Assembly: GCF_963422355.1 (NCBI RefSeq)
Contig: NC_085095.1
Span: forward strand, 243,501 to 307,500
Direction of reading: 5' to 3'
DNA length: 64,000 bases
Origin: Corticium candelabrum
Lineage: Eukaryota; Porifera; Homoscleromorpha; Homosclerophorida; Plakinidae
Shown in pieces: positions 1 through 16,800 of the stretch. Both the position numbers and the translations under genes were made by a program. Numbering within the stretch: the stretch's first letter is position 1; every line of letters begins with the position of its first letter. Below the pieces are notes generated by a model. That model was not told the DNA's origin, searched no databases, and saw nothing but the letters and a program-made list of their open reading frames with translations.

Positions 1-395
1 CTTTTACGAGTGTTGAAATGAGCATTATTATATCACTTGAATACCCAGAGTGGCAACGTTTTATTGCCTTTCACAACTCTTTCTCTTTGGTTTCTAACAG
101 TAAGTAGTCTAATGGCATCATTGTTAAAGGCAAGAGTGTATATGTAATCAACTCACCGGCATAGGGTGGGGTGTGTAGATGAGTATAACTTCATTTATGC
201 TACACCATGTATACGCCTTTTGCTATAAGGCTTTGTTGAAACTTGTACGTCCATGTCATGGAAGTGAAAATGGTGTGGCTTTAGCCTTTCATTAGAACAT
301 CTTCAAGAATTAGCTAGAGTTTGGTTTATAAATACAGAAATAAACTATTAGTTTATAGTGTACTGATGGTGGTGAATGTCTGTTTTTTGACTTAG

Positions 396-2688
396 GTGGT
401 TTTGAAGCTGTTCAGAAATTGTATCCATTCTTATGTGATACAAAGTTTGTATATTGTATTCTTATTATTGTCGTAAGCTCTGACTCATCAAGATATGATT
501 TGCATTAGAGTGTACTGGTCAGACAATGATCGTGCATTGATTAAGACATTTCCTTCAACTATCATTCCAGGGTAGGCGTCATTATGCTGTTTACGTATGT
601 TTGCTTTGATGACGGTGGATATTACAGAAAGTTATACCAAGGCAATGCTTCCCATGCATCAAATGATGTTGCATTCCAACACTTGGGTATCACCCATGTA
701 GTAAATATTACAGTGGAGCATCCAAACTGGTTAGAAGTGTTATTGGTGTTGTTATTATGTTGTTATTTGAGAAATATGAACAAGTGATTGGGCACACGTA
801 CTAGAACTACTGACACAGAGAAATTATTCAAGTATTTGTAATTGCTTTCTGATACAGTAGGACACCACTTATCTGACAGGCATGGGACCAAAAGGATGTC
901 AGATAACTGAAAACGTCGGATAACTGACGCATTTTGAAAAATGACTGCAGAATATTTAATTAAAGAAGCTCAACATCTAATTGTACATGTAACAACTAAT
1001 ACAGTACAGTTTCTTTGACTAGGGAGAACACTAATGGGAACTGTCAAGACTTAAAGTAACCACTAATCTTAGTCTGGATCAGTGCTTTCGCTCTTCTTGC
1101 TGTAGTTTTCATCAGCAGCCTATTCAGTAGGACCACTGTGCTTACTGAAACTTCAGATCGTTCTTCCAGGTACTGAAGAACCGTTTCTAGAGCTTCACAT
1201 TTAATTTGACGACGCGTAGATCATAGATACAGCACTGTACGCACAGGAATCGTATATCCTAGTGTGCACACAGCCTCGCAGTTCAGACAAGCCATGCACT
1301 GTTGGATAATCCGTGCTGTCGGATAACTGAGTGTCGGATAAGTGGTGTCCTACTGTAGTTTGTTTTATAAATATTAATTAATAGACTATCATCTAACTTC
1401 TCTAAAAACGTAGCTAGTGTACATGTATATCTCAGACAGATCTATGTCAAAACCTGCCAGTAGAATGCAGGTTCATACTAGTCTCAGACCTCTCAACTTT
1501 TCTTTGCACCAAATCGTGAGACTGTCTTTTGTAAATGACCATGCCCATTAAAGTAGGCGTAGGTAGTAACAGTCAACGTGTTGGGCTTTCATGTTTCTGT
1601 GCACGCACCAAAGCTTCGCCTCGAACTTCCAAACATTACTTTTTGCATACTCTGCTCGGATAGCCCAGATACAAGCAAGCAAAGCCGTATATGAGAGTCT
1701 ACTTCAAAGAATCCGCTATGTCCGGAAAGATGGGGCTACACAAAGCAACTGTCAGAGTGTCTCACTGTAGGCTTGTCGGGAGAGAGGACTGGCAATCGTG
1801 AGAATTGGGCGCATATCGTGAGATCATGAGACATGCCCGTAAATCATGAGTCTCATGATTTGAGTTGAGAGGTCTGTAGTCTAGGAAACTGGGCCTCAAT
1901 TTGGTATCTACAGTGTGTGGATTTTTCACTACGTGTGGCTTTTTAAACTAAATTGTACTGTACTGACTTGACTGGTATTACATTTGCCAGCCGGATTGTC
2001 TTAATTGGTAATATATACTCTTTGTACTATTAAGATGATTGTCTTTTTGTGTTTATTCTTCTGCCTGATCAAGTCTTATGAATTGACATTGTTTTTTAGT
2101 TTGTTCTTTAAGTGTTGGTGATGCTGATCAACCATACACTTTTTAGTATTTCTTGTGTCTGTTGTTATAGGTTTGAACACACCATTGTAGAGTACATAAA
2201 AGTACCTGTTGCTGATGAGACGGAGTCTCACTTGTATAGTATGTTATCTCAAACAACAGAATTCATCAGTAAAACTGTGCATTTTGGTTTCTGTGTACGT
2301 GTCACACAGTTTGAATACATTCTGTCTTAGAATCAGCATTGGCAAAGAATGGAGCAGTATTGGTTCATTGTAATCAAGGAGTTAGTCGAAGCAGTACTGT
2401 GACGCTTGCTTTTCTAATGCAAAGATACAAAGTAAGGGAAGTCAGTCCATCTTATTTACTGTTAGTAATGCTCAATATTGTGATCAGTGGACTCTTGAAA
2501 CTTCTTACGAGTTTTTGAAAGATAGACGTCCTGGGATCAGGTAAATTTTCATTGTTTCTCTTTGCTATAATCAGTTTACTGTTTAATGTTGCATGTTCAG
2601 ACCAAATCGAGGATTTCTAGATCAATTATCAATGTGGGAAGTAAATATCCATGGCAGGTGTAGGACTGATATAGATGATCTTTGGTAA
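396..2688 (+). CDS. STYXL1: STYXL1-like rhodanese/dual-specificity phosphatase (5' partial)
   Basis: Seven exons join in phase: 396-444, 509-571, 628-729, 2171-2268, 2331-2431, 2488-2540, 2601-2688 (stop TAA). The first exon carries the end of a rhodanese-like domain (GGFEAVQKLYPFL). The dual-specificity phosphatase domain then starts at GKLYQGNASHASN. The putative general acid Asp lies in VPVADE, and the signature loop HCNQGVSRSST is in exon 2331-2431. The tail PNRGFLDQLSMWE closely resembles STYXL1 (MK-STYX). Human MK-STYX is a pseudophosphatase because its signature Cys is replaced; here the Cys is present, so this copy is probably active. Five-prime exons are missing: the start is before position 396 or unrecognised. 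DUSP19-type phosphatases are the alternative family, but the rhodanese remnant favours STYXL1. The long intron 730-2170 hosts two transposons. Confidence 0.82.
853..1357. mobile_element. pogo/Tigger-like non-autonomous element (MITE)
   Basis: Perfect terminal inverted repeats start CAGTAGGACACCACTTATC at 855 and mirror at the right end (GATAAGTGGTGTCCTACTG, ending 1355). TA dinucleotides flank both sides (853-854 and 1356-1357). CAGT termini with a TA target duplication are typical of the pogo/Tigger branch of Tc1/mariner. The subterminal regions repeat the phrase GGATAACTGA several times. At about 500 bp with no open frame it is non-autonomous. It lies in an intron of the phosphatase gene. 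Confidence 0.85.
1485..1876. mobile_element. Non-autonomous DNA transposon with 6-bp target duplication
   Basis: A perfect 13-bp terminal inverted repeat CAGACCTCTCAAC opens at 1485 and closes at 1876. The 6-bp direct repeat TAGTCT abuts both ends (1479-1484, 1877-1882). The interior is rich in TCATGAGTCTCATGA-type palindromes. It has no coding capacity. The superfamily is not assigned; the 6-bp duplication is not the usual hAT (8 bp) or Tc1 (TA) length. Confidence 0.78.
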
Positions 2689-3330
2689 TTAGCTCTTGCT
2701 GACAGCCATCATCACAATGACTTCACAGGTTATATAATTCAAAGTTAATTTCTGTTATTAAGTGGACAAATTAAAACTCAATTTTTGGTTTGATATGAAG
2801 TTTGTAAGTATTTCTGGTTTAAATTATAGTTAATTAATTAAGGCGTACACCAGTTTATTACAGATGGTTGAGTCCCAGATACTACAAATAGCCTATTTGG
2901 TTGCATTTACAGTGATTGTAGTAAGTGTTGAGCAGGTGAGTGATGGTGTTGTTGATGTTGACATACTGTACAGTTTGTTGACTCACTGAAAGCGAAACCA
3001 CTTCTGTTTATCAGTTTTATTAGTTGGCAAGGTAGCTTTCTGTGTATGGATGGCACGAATAGCAATGCAAACTCACTGGACTGGATGTAGTTTTACATAT
3101 CGTGTGACAGGAGATCTCTAACATGGTGGTTTATGACATACCACCATCAGAGAGGCAAAACACAATTAAGCAATATCAATAGTACGTGGTGCTCCTGGAG
3201 TAAAAAATGTCTTAGTTTCATTTCAACAAGAAAATACAGTCTGACGACATTGAAGACTATGATTCTCACAAATTCATATACACAGTGTATAAAATTAGAG
3301 CAAAGCAAAGGCAACAACAAAATAAGGGAA

Positions 3331-6881
<3,551 letters not shown>

Positions 6882-7543
6882 CGTCTCACGACAGCGAGAT
6901 GACCTGTAGCAGTCTATGGGTCAATAAAGAACCTGACGGCTTAGTGAGAAATGATATGTTTACCTCCATACACATGCCAAAAAGCCAAGCACGTTCTGAC
7001 CGAATGGCAGAGTCGCCTCCGCTTATCCGGGAGTGTCAGCATAGGGCATTAATATTGCGCTGGAAGTCGGGACTCCGAAGACATAAAACTACTGTACAGG
7101 GCAATGCAGCACAGTACAGTGTCATACAGCTGGGTACAGTGCAGTGCAGGACAGCACAAATGTTTGGGAGCATGAACGTGTAGTAGGCCTAAGTCGGAGC
7201 GCAGACATCTGCAAATCATTTGACTTCTAGCATAATTCCGGATCCCTGGAACTTGCGCACAAGTAACCTAGAGCCGTATGCACGCGTAACAGTGCGGACC
7301 TCATGCAAACGTATGAGATGTAGAAAAACACGCATTTGCTCCGCAGTTTGCATCTGTCATGTACGTGCACGTGCCTGACACAGTGCACGTGCTGAGCATG
7401 AAAATCTTACAATAGAAAGTAAGAAACCCATTCTGTATGAAGCTATCGTTCTATCCATTAAACCAACAATAATTAACTAATAATACAATAATTAACTAAT
7501 AAACAGTCATTATACTCAAGATTATTGTTCACACGTAACAGAG
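6882..7543. other. Intergenic gap between NAV 3' end and STK33 start
   Basis: No convincing coding sequence. It must contain the STK33 upstream region. Around 7090-7160 there is a low-complexity patch built from repeated ACAGT/GCAGT/GTACAG words. An AATAATTAACTAAT direct repeat sits near 7470-7500. Confidence 0.55.
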
Positions 7544-10500
7544 CTAGAGCACAGACTGCACAACTTCACTTGGTGACATCTCCCTGACGGAAACTTTTCG
7601 AATACGAGATACCGACAAAGTTCTTCCATTCATTTTCCTCATTGGTTGTGGGGCTGGAGGCAACATCGGTATCCTCACCAATATGCCAAGCAATCCAGCC
7701 TAGAAACCAACAATAGATCAAAGAGAGTAAGACAAAAACCAAAAACTTTCAACGAACCATATGCTCAAGAAATCTCTCTCCACCTTCATCTAAGACAGAA
7801 AAGTAAGTCATGACTATTACCATAAACAAACAAACAAGAAGAAAGAAAGAACATTTGCAATCAATCAGCCTACATGAAGAAGGTATATTTGCATGAAGAC
7901 CAAAGTCGCTTCTTTCAAGTTTCAATATTGGTAAGCTGTTGGAGTGTTCTTGCCACGGGATGCCATCTAATATCCAGCCAGCAGGATCACTGACCCAGGC
8001 GCAGTCAGCAGAATAACTCTGACAAACAACAATACAATCGTTACTACACAGCGGGCATACAAAATCAATCAAGCAATGTGTCACTTCATGAGAAGACATC
8101 CTGAAGATCATTGACAAATAAGGCAATATCATGTGATTCCACAGTAAAGTAAACCAAACTTGGATATCTACTGTGTTCATTGGACAATCAAAGAATTGAC
8201 AAGGACCTGAGAGAAGACATATAGTCAAAAGACATAACACACTCAATGCTGACAACATCCACAATGTGCATACACACCCACCTCTAGGAGCACAAAGACT
8301 AGAACAACAATCCAAAACATGATTCACTCTGTGCCACACTTTGCACACCCACTCTATCGAAGCAGTGAGGTCTCTATCATCAGCACTATACAACACCATA
8401 TCACATATAACACCACCAAATACACTTGAATGAGACTACCTTGTTTGAACATTAGTTTGAATAAGTCGGCGTGTTAAAAAGCAATCAAGCAAACTGTGAA
8501 TTGGTTCACTGTGACACCACAGCTGAATTTGACTGCAAACAAACAAACTTGCACCGACTGCTACTCAAATGGAAAACAAACTGCACACAGTACCGCCACG
8601 TCCAAAGGTGATGTGAGAGTGGGTCTACACCAGCTTTGTGCTTGTCTGACAAAGTCATGATAGCAACAACTATAATGCTACCATCAACAATTATCAGAAC
8701 ATTTCACTAATCAGAGTCAGCTCAAATTCTACTTTTGGCCTGTAATAGCAGACAATGTTTCAGTCACAATCCCAAGCTGTTCAAACGATCGAACATCATC
8801 CAATATAACAGCAGCAGCACACAACTCCCTGTAGAGACATCAAGCGTATAACCAAATCAACAACACAAACTTCAAAACATCTCACTTCTGTTCTGCTTCC
8901 TTTAGAACTTGTCTTACCTTCTCCCCTGTCTCCTAATAGAAAAAACAAACTGTTGAACAACAGAATAACTAAGATCAACAAACAACAACTACAACACCAT
9001 CAAAGGAAAGCTATCCATAGAAGACAAGAAGACTGCTTCGTCTGGTACATGGACACCTAACCTGAGCAATACACAACAGATCTGTTACAACAACAAATAG
9101 TAAATTGTGATATGTGTTCTTGCATACCTAACAAGACAATGCCTCACCAGATGACCAGCTAGAAATGTCTTCCCTGATGACTGAGGTCCAACAATCAAAA
9201 CTTTGTGATAAGCAAGAATCAAAGCACTGTAAGCCTGCAAGCAATAATCAGTTGATTACAAGGTAATTGAACTATAGTATGATACCAGTGTGCGAAACAA
9301 CGGCCGGACATCGGACATTTACCAACCGAACGAAGCATTTGTCCGGCCATTTGTGATTTCGCCAGACAGTTTGTCCGGTGCCGTAGCAGCAGGTGTGGAA
9401 TTCCGTATGAGCAACCCACATCCTCGCACATCCCAGTATCATGTCAACAAACCTAATTTCCGCAATTCGTGCATGAAACAAACGCAAACAGCCACTCGCC
9501 GTACGTGTACTGTATAGCTAAATGTGAATTTTGTCAAATCCCGGATGCGGGTGCTCAAGTACACACGCTGAGGCTCCGAGGTGTGCAACAAAAATGCAGC
9601 GGACAGCCACGAGCCGTACACCGTGAACGCAGCAGGATAGGAAACTCAGAGATACTTGCGTGTAATTTTTTCTGTAGGGGCTATAACAACCTGAAGATGA
9701 TTAGGTTGATAGGATAGCAAGAAGTCCTTGAACTAAGAAACTGCCACTAGCGTAGCGTATAGCATAGTAGTAGTGCATGTTCTTAGAACGATTGCAGTTT
9801 CCACGTCTAGAGGTATGGCGCATATGCGGAAGACGACGTTCCAAAACTCACTGGGTAGGACACGCCAACGGAAGTCAAAAGAAGGAGAGGCTTGCTTGCA
9901 GACCAGGCGCGCAGAAATTTACGCGAATGGGTTTGTAGCCAAGCAGCGCAGAGTCGAGGAAGCGATGAAAGTCTGTCTCTCTCTTCATTGCTATCTCAAA
10001 CAATGGCCACTTTTTAGTCAGACCAGTAATTTGTCAGGTGGGTTGTACTAATTGCATGCATATGACTCTTTTATCAAAGGGATGCAACATCAAAGTGCCA
10101 TCTAGAGCCATAAAACTTAGCACTTGGTCAGGCATCCTCGAGCTAGCTGCGTTGGCAAGTGTCCTTTATCAACCTGTTCGTGCAATGTATACTCCAAGAG
10201 ATTTGGTTTGGTAACACAAATACATGGATACGTGTACCAACCTTGAATTACTGCGGCAACCCATGATAATTGTCATGAATTGATCCACTACAGTAACTAA
10301 CCATCAACTAGATCAGAATGGGGAATCATATGCCTCCTCCAGACCACTTTGTTCCTTGTGCTTGTATATCTAGTGTGGTGGACTTAGATGCTGGAAAAAG
10401 ATGTGGTGGGATCAGTGTGTGTACACATTCGCTTGAACGTGTCATTGCTACAGTCCTCGAGGTTTTGTAAGGTCTTTACTCCCAAGCAGGTGTCCATTGG

Positions 10501-10788
10501 ACCCGGCAAGAATGTATATAACCCTTGTGGTTGAAACTTTCGGTATTTGGTCGTCTCATAGCCTCATGTTTTGAAATCAATTGCACAGAGATCAGCACTG
10601 CATAACCACCTGACTGTTAGCCAAGCCACCTCACACCTCCATCAACAGTTGTCCATCAAACTTGGCTTTATAATTCTAAGATGGTTTTAGAGAGACTAGC
10701 ATTTGACAGTAGAGAAGATATTTTTGCGTTAATTTGAGATAGTTGTGTTGGGGTTGGGAAACTATAGTAGAATAGAGAAAATATATTG

Positions 10789-10829
<41 letters not shown>

Positions 10830-13800
10830 AAATTGTAAATGATAAGTAGTATTTGCCAGGATTGGAATGTCCGACCAGACATTTCTAATGTCCGGCAAAT
10901 TTTAAATTGACAGGACATGATATCCAGTGGTCAGTCAAAGACTATTTCGCACACTGTGATACCATAGTATAATATAGCATAACAAATCCAAGTTTACCTG
11001 TAGAAATTGCTTTGGAATAAGAGTGCAGAAAGCCAAAGCATCGCAGCTCCCATCATCGGTACCTATCCCCACAAAACAGTTAAAACAGATTTCATATGTG
11101 ACAGCTCTTTAATCATGTGACCCTAGTTACAATGCTGTACTTCTAAATACAGTAAAAAATCAGAATCTCTAATAAAATATGTATAAAACCCCATCAATTA
11201 GTAAAAGGCTCTTTAAATCATTGAAACTACACACAAAACTATGTATTTGTACAGTAGACCATAACATAAGAGAGACAGAAGATTGACAGATGTCAGTGAG
11301 TCTGTGACTATACTGTAAACAAACTTCCAGAGTTAGTGTTAGCCTCATGATAATCTCTAATCAACATAAGCAAACTATTTTAGTGTACTAGGTCTCCACT
11401 TCATTAGTATTGTGTAGAGCAATGTAAACCTAATGTGACAAAATACCTCGAAGATGAAGAATAACAGCTGCTTTGCTTCCCACTGCTGCTTCATGCGGTG
11501 ATGTAGATTCATCTACATTTGTGCCTGCCATTAAGTACAGTACAGCACTGATACAACATCAGGTCTCGTGCCATGTAAAGCATATTCCTACCCACTGCTC
11601 GTTTCACATCTCCAAGCCAATAGTATGCAATACTGTAGCGATCCAATCCCAACCAAGATTTGCCATCAAGTTTGCTCAAATAGAGCTACACCAAACCAAA
11701 AGCAGTATGATGGTAAACTCACAGTGAAAATACATGTTCTTAAAACCTCAAATGTCGAGAGAACTTTTGCATCTATTGCAGTCCATGTTGCATTCACTGC
11801 AACCTGCATGGTTGCAATAGCCATTAGACGCTGGTCCTTCACAAAACTCATGCAATAAATCAGTAAAGCATACGACAACAAAATGAAAAATACTTCATAG
11901 TCTTCACCAACATGAACATAAATAGTTGTCCTCTGACTATCACTCGGCTCGTCATCTACAGAACACATTTGCATATAAACTTTACTGCTGCCTCACATAT
12001 TCAGTTACAATAACATGGAACACTTAATACAAACTAAAATCAATACCAGAATTCGAAGAAGCTCGTGGAGAATACGGTCTGCTACTTGACAATCCCTTTG
12101 TACTGAAAGCTTCAGTCCCAGGTTTACTAGCATCATGAAGTACACCTGATAACTGTTCCTACCAATAACAGTACACGATAGCAAATTACAACAGCATAAC
12201 ATATCAATACAAATGTTGCGTGCAAATGAGCATAGCAAAGTAAGCCACCTCAAGACTTTTCACTGTGATATGCAGACTTTCAGCATCCTTCAAAGCTGTC
12301 TCGTTAGACAAAGCTAAGCGAGCTATCTCCGCCTTCAAACAAATTGTTTATACACATGACCAAATTTTTCACCAACTAATTCGTTAACCTGGGAGTCAAT
12401 TAGTTGCCCCTCAAGCTGCGAAATCCCATTGAATGCCTTATCTTCCATCAGCCTACAAAGCAAACCACTCAGTATCGTAATATCTATTTACAGCCTACAA
12501 TATCAAAAATGGTTTGAAATGTACTAGGCAGCTGAAAATTGCTAGCACAATCCTCAATTTCAAGCTATCCTTATAGTGTCTAGGTTTGCTTGGTTAGACT
12601 AATTTATGTCGTTTTGGAAAGGTGGTACAAAATTGGCCCATAAACTGGCAGTTGGACTGTCATTTTTCAAGTCACATTCAAATATATATACAGTGTACAA
12701 CCACTGCAGGCAGCAAACAACACTTCATGAGTTGGACAAAATGTAAGGATGCCACATAATTATTAACCATGATAATTAACTAAAGTACAAGTAGTATGTA
12801 TAAACTCTTGCCACTAAAAGAACTCAAAGATGCTATTCAAATTCAAACAATCAATAAAGATCATGCTCCAAATAGTGAGAAATCATTTTCTTCTTTTGCA
12901 TGTAACAGTGCAAAGTAGGAGTAGGTTCCAAGGCAACGTACAATAAAAGTGTCCAAAGAAAAATGTTGCCTGAATTCACACAATTAACCTACACAAATAA
13001 ATGCATCTAGTCCAGACAAATAGGCTCATTTTAATATTTCACAATTTAACCTTCTACAACAACTCTCAACGTGTTCCAATTTCATACCTTTCAAATGAAC
13101 CTGCTGTCAGCATTACTACTACTGTTATCATGGTACTAAGTGCCTTGCAAACAAGAGCATGCCAGTGGAGGACACACAACTGCTTGAGTAAAACACCTAA
13201 ACTTAGACTAGTTACTGTATGTCTTGACCAAATGTCTACTGATGATCGAATTACAAGCACTAGAGGCCTTAATTCTAGTAATCAGATAACACACCTGTGA
13301 CAGACCAGGAAAAACAAAGTAAATTAGAACTGCCCACACAGTACACCTACAAAAACACTTGCTATTTATCATCATCAGAGAAGATAGAAGCATTCACCTA
13401 GAACACAAACTCCCACTTGCAAGTTATCTTCACCCCACAATCAACTAAATTGAGCCAAAAGGTGAGAGACTAGCTCAGAGCAACCTGACAGGGTGGCAGT
13501 GGTTGTATGTTTTAGACTAAGCCAATCCAGGTCAGCACGTGCTGGCTGGTTTAACATGCTCATGTAAACAGGACATTGGACACTGAACAATTGACCCAAG
13601 TTGGAAACTACACCCCTAAGCCATTAATTAACAAACAAGGTAGATCTATATAAGGTAGAAACTGTCCAACGCCTTATTTGCTATTAGCAAATAGTAAAGT
13701 AGCCCCAACTGCAATAGCCACATGCTAACTTTATACAGACTACTTCCAGATCCACCCACAAAAGCTGGGGATTACAGGAGATCACTAACATGGCATCCAT

Positions 13801-16800
13801 CAACCACCTGGAACAACTAAGTGAGACTATTTGGATACCTAAAAGCACCATTAGTTTGTGTTTTCACTGTTGATAGTCATCAGGTCAGGTCAAAGGTATT
13901 CCCAATATCCCTCTTACTTTGCCTTTCTTGCTTGTTAGCAATGCAATATCAATAAATTTCACTCACAATAGAACAGTATGAGGTATAAGAACAGGCTAAT
14001 AATTTTCTACAGAGTTACCACTTTTTTTTGTTTTTTTAGGCAATACAATAAGTAGCATCACTAAATGATGACAATATACTTCATTATACCCTACACATTC
14101 TTCATAGGTGGACACAAACCAGAAAGCAAAGATATGCCAATTAAATTACACAACCACTGTATTTCCTCATTTGGACATGGCTGGGTGTCCATTGCTTCTA
14201 CTTCCCACACTCATACAAATGTTTACATGTACCTCAGTGCATTTCAGAGCTGTTGACAATTAAGTTGCACAAGTAAGTTCGCAATCAGTGTCAGTATCAT
14301 AATATATTATAATAAGCCTTGTGTTGAAGTGTCACAAACAGGCAACCGATCACAAGGGCTAGCATCTAGCTCAGATCCCAGTAATTGTTTATTATATTGT
14401 AAGCAAATGTAGCACACATAATAAAGAATTAGATATTTCCAAATTCCTAGCGTGATCAAAGCCAGTAGAGTAAAGCAAGCACTTCAGTTATGTTAGTTCC
14501 AAATAAAAGTCAGCAAACTATAAACTGTCAGTATCACCATTAGAGAGTTTTGTTCGTTGCACAGCTAAGCAATGGCATTCAGTACCCATAACTATGACTA
14601 CACACTGTATAAACCACAGTACTTGCATTCGATCTATTTCTGAAACTGTTTGAACTCGTTCTGAGTAGCTGGAACTGCTAGAACTGACAAAAACTGACAC
14701 ACCTCTTTCTTGGCAAAGTCCCGAAAGTGTGATGGCACACTATTTTGCAGACAGCAATACTGATAGTTTCCTGCGCAATCTATCACTCAGTTGAGAAATA
14801 TTTATAGTCCATCACAAGGTCAACAAGAGGCGCTGTTAGCTGAAGTCGTTCTGGTAGTCAATGAAGCCCTAGGTAACCATTGGCACTATTTCGGTTAGCA
14901 GTTCGGGTTCACGAAGCAGATTTTTCATTCCATTTAGTTCTGGTTCTGTCAGTTCCAACAGTTGTGACACACCCATAGAAATTGAATGCCTTCCTGCTAA
15001 AGGGCTGGGACACATACAACCTGCCTGCACAACTCAAGATCACCACTAATTCAACTCTTAAGAGCTGCTGCCATCTAGACTAACCGGCACATTGGTACCC
15101 ACTTATAACCAACATTATGTACACATCTCTTAGGTGACATGTTCACTTACAGACCAGATCGCTTGCTATCACAAGCAAAGTGCATTGAATGTTCAGATAA
15201 AGATGTACTAGAGGTAGACAATGTCCTTCTGCCAAATGGCAAAACAGGCTGTAAACGCAAATCAAGTAAGTTAGCATCACATACCAAGGAACGTCCTGAA
15301 GCCAATTAAATTAATTAATTAACTACTGGCATGCTACCTACTAAACCGCCACACCTGCTAGTATTAGCTTAGCTCTGTACACACAAATCTGTTTAGCTCT
15401 GTACAGACAAATGCGTATGGTACCTTCCAAGCAACTCGTTTATGCTTTCTGCTGGATATAATATCCAAAGGCTCGGCTGATTTTAGTCTGAAAACATCAC
15501 TATCTAAAAATCACACCGCAGAAAAGGATTTTCTGTCAGCTTGCAAAACTATGCTAAAACATGCCAAAATGATACCTCTTTCTTGTAACCAAGTATTGTT
15601 TTCTTGGCAATTCCAATGCAAAGCAGCTGTTGGTTCATAGTTTTGCTCTAGTGCTTCATCACCACTTTCTTCTTCCAAAGATTCCAACACTGTCTTGATT
15701 TGAGCAAGTTCAGAACCCTACACAAAGGGATACCAATCAGGACGTATTCTTATCAACCTTGCCATTGGTTCTGTTCAGGCTTTTCATTCCAGATTAGAGC
15801 TTGTTGCCTTGGCTTACAGAAGACTATTCCTTAGAACAACGTTTACAACAAAATTGTGCATACATGTGGTAAATGTATAAGTCATGTTAGCATTACTGTG
15901 GCAAAGACTCTTTCCCACTTTGCCAATACTATAATTTGATACAATTACCAACAAGAACGAAAACACATATCTATATGGTACCCAATGTGCAAAACATACA
16001 CTACTATTTGTACTGGCTGACCCTCTACATTTCAACAATAAAGATCTACTTCAAAAATGATCAACTGTGAACTTGGAGAATCAAGTGTTGATAAACAGCT
16101 ACCTTAGAGCCTGTTATGACACCAGAACATACAATTAACGTCACCTCTAATCTTTATGCCTCAAGCTGTCAGATTACCAACGATAATTATTTTTAGTCAT
16201 TGACAGCAGCTGCTAGATAACTAAAAAATCATACAAGCCCCTCTTTTCTATACTTCTGCAAATATTCCTCTCTTCCTCAAGCGACATTGACATTGAAGTC
16301 TATATGATAATAAAAACAAGCAACTACCACCAAGGTCAATGCATCATTGCAACACAGGAAGATGGCATTGCCTAGTTTAAAAGTATAAAAAACATTTTGA
16401 AAAATGGGAAAGCTGTAGGGTTGCCGTACGAAAAAGAATAGCAACAAGACCATGTAGGGTGTGCTGTGACATCTTTCATGAATTCACTCATACACACTAT
16501 AAGCAATACATCATCTCTACATTGCACCATCTTCTAGATCTAAACACATAGTGTCTAGAAAATAGTGCAATGTAGGGATGATGTATTGCTCCATCTGTAT
16601 GAGTGAATTCATGAAAGATGTCACAGCACACCCGACATGGTCCTGTTTCTATTCTCTTCGTATGGCAACCCTATGTCTTTCTCATTTTTTCAAAATGTTC
16701 TTATACTTGTTTGCATTCTTTTTAACTGAAAGTAAAGAAATATATTGAAAGCACGAGATATCGATAATTGACCTCAGATCAATATGTACTTATAGCTAGA

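Noticed and set aside
7566-7699. Alternative NAV last-exon frame ending DVTK
   Set aside because: The preceding 32-nt exon leaves phase 0, which selects the frame ending at TAG 7544-7546.
9773-10051. Possible transposase fragment in the 1.68-kb element
   Set aside because: The 92-aa frame has no recognisable catalytic motif and is not continued elsewhere.
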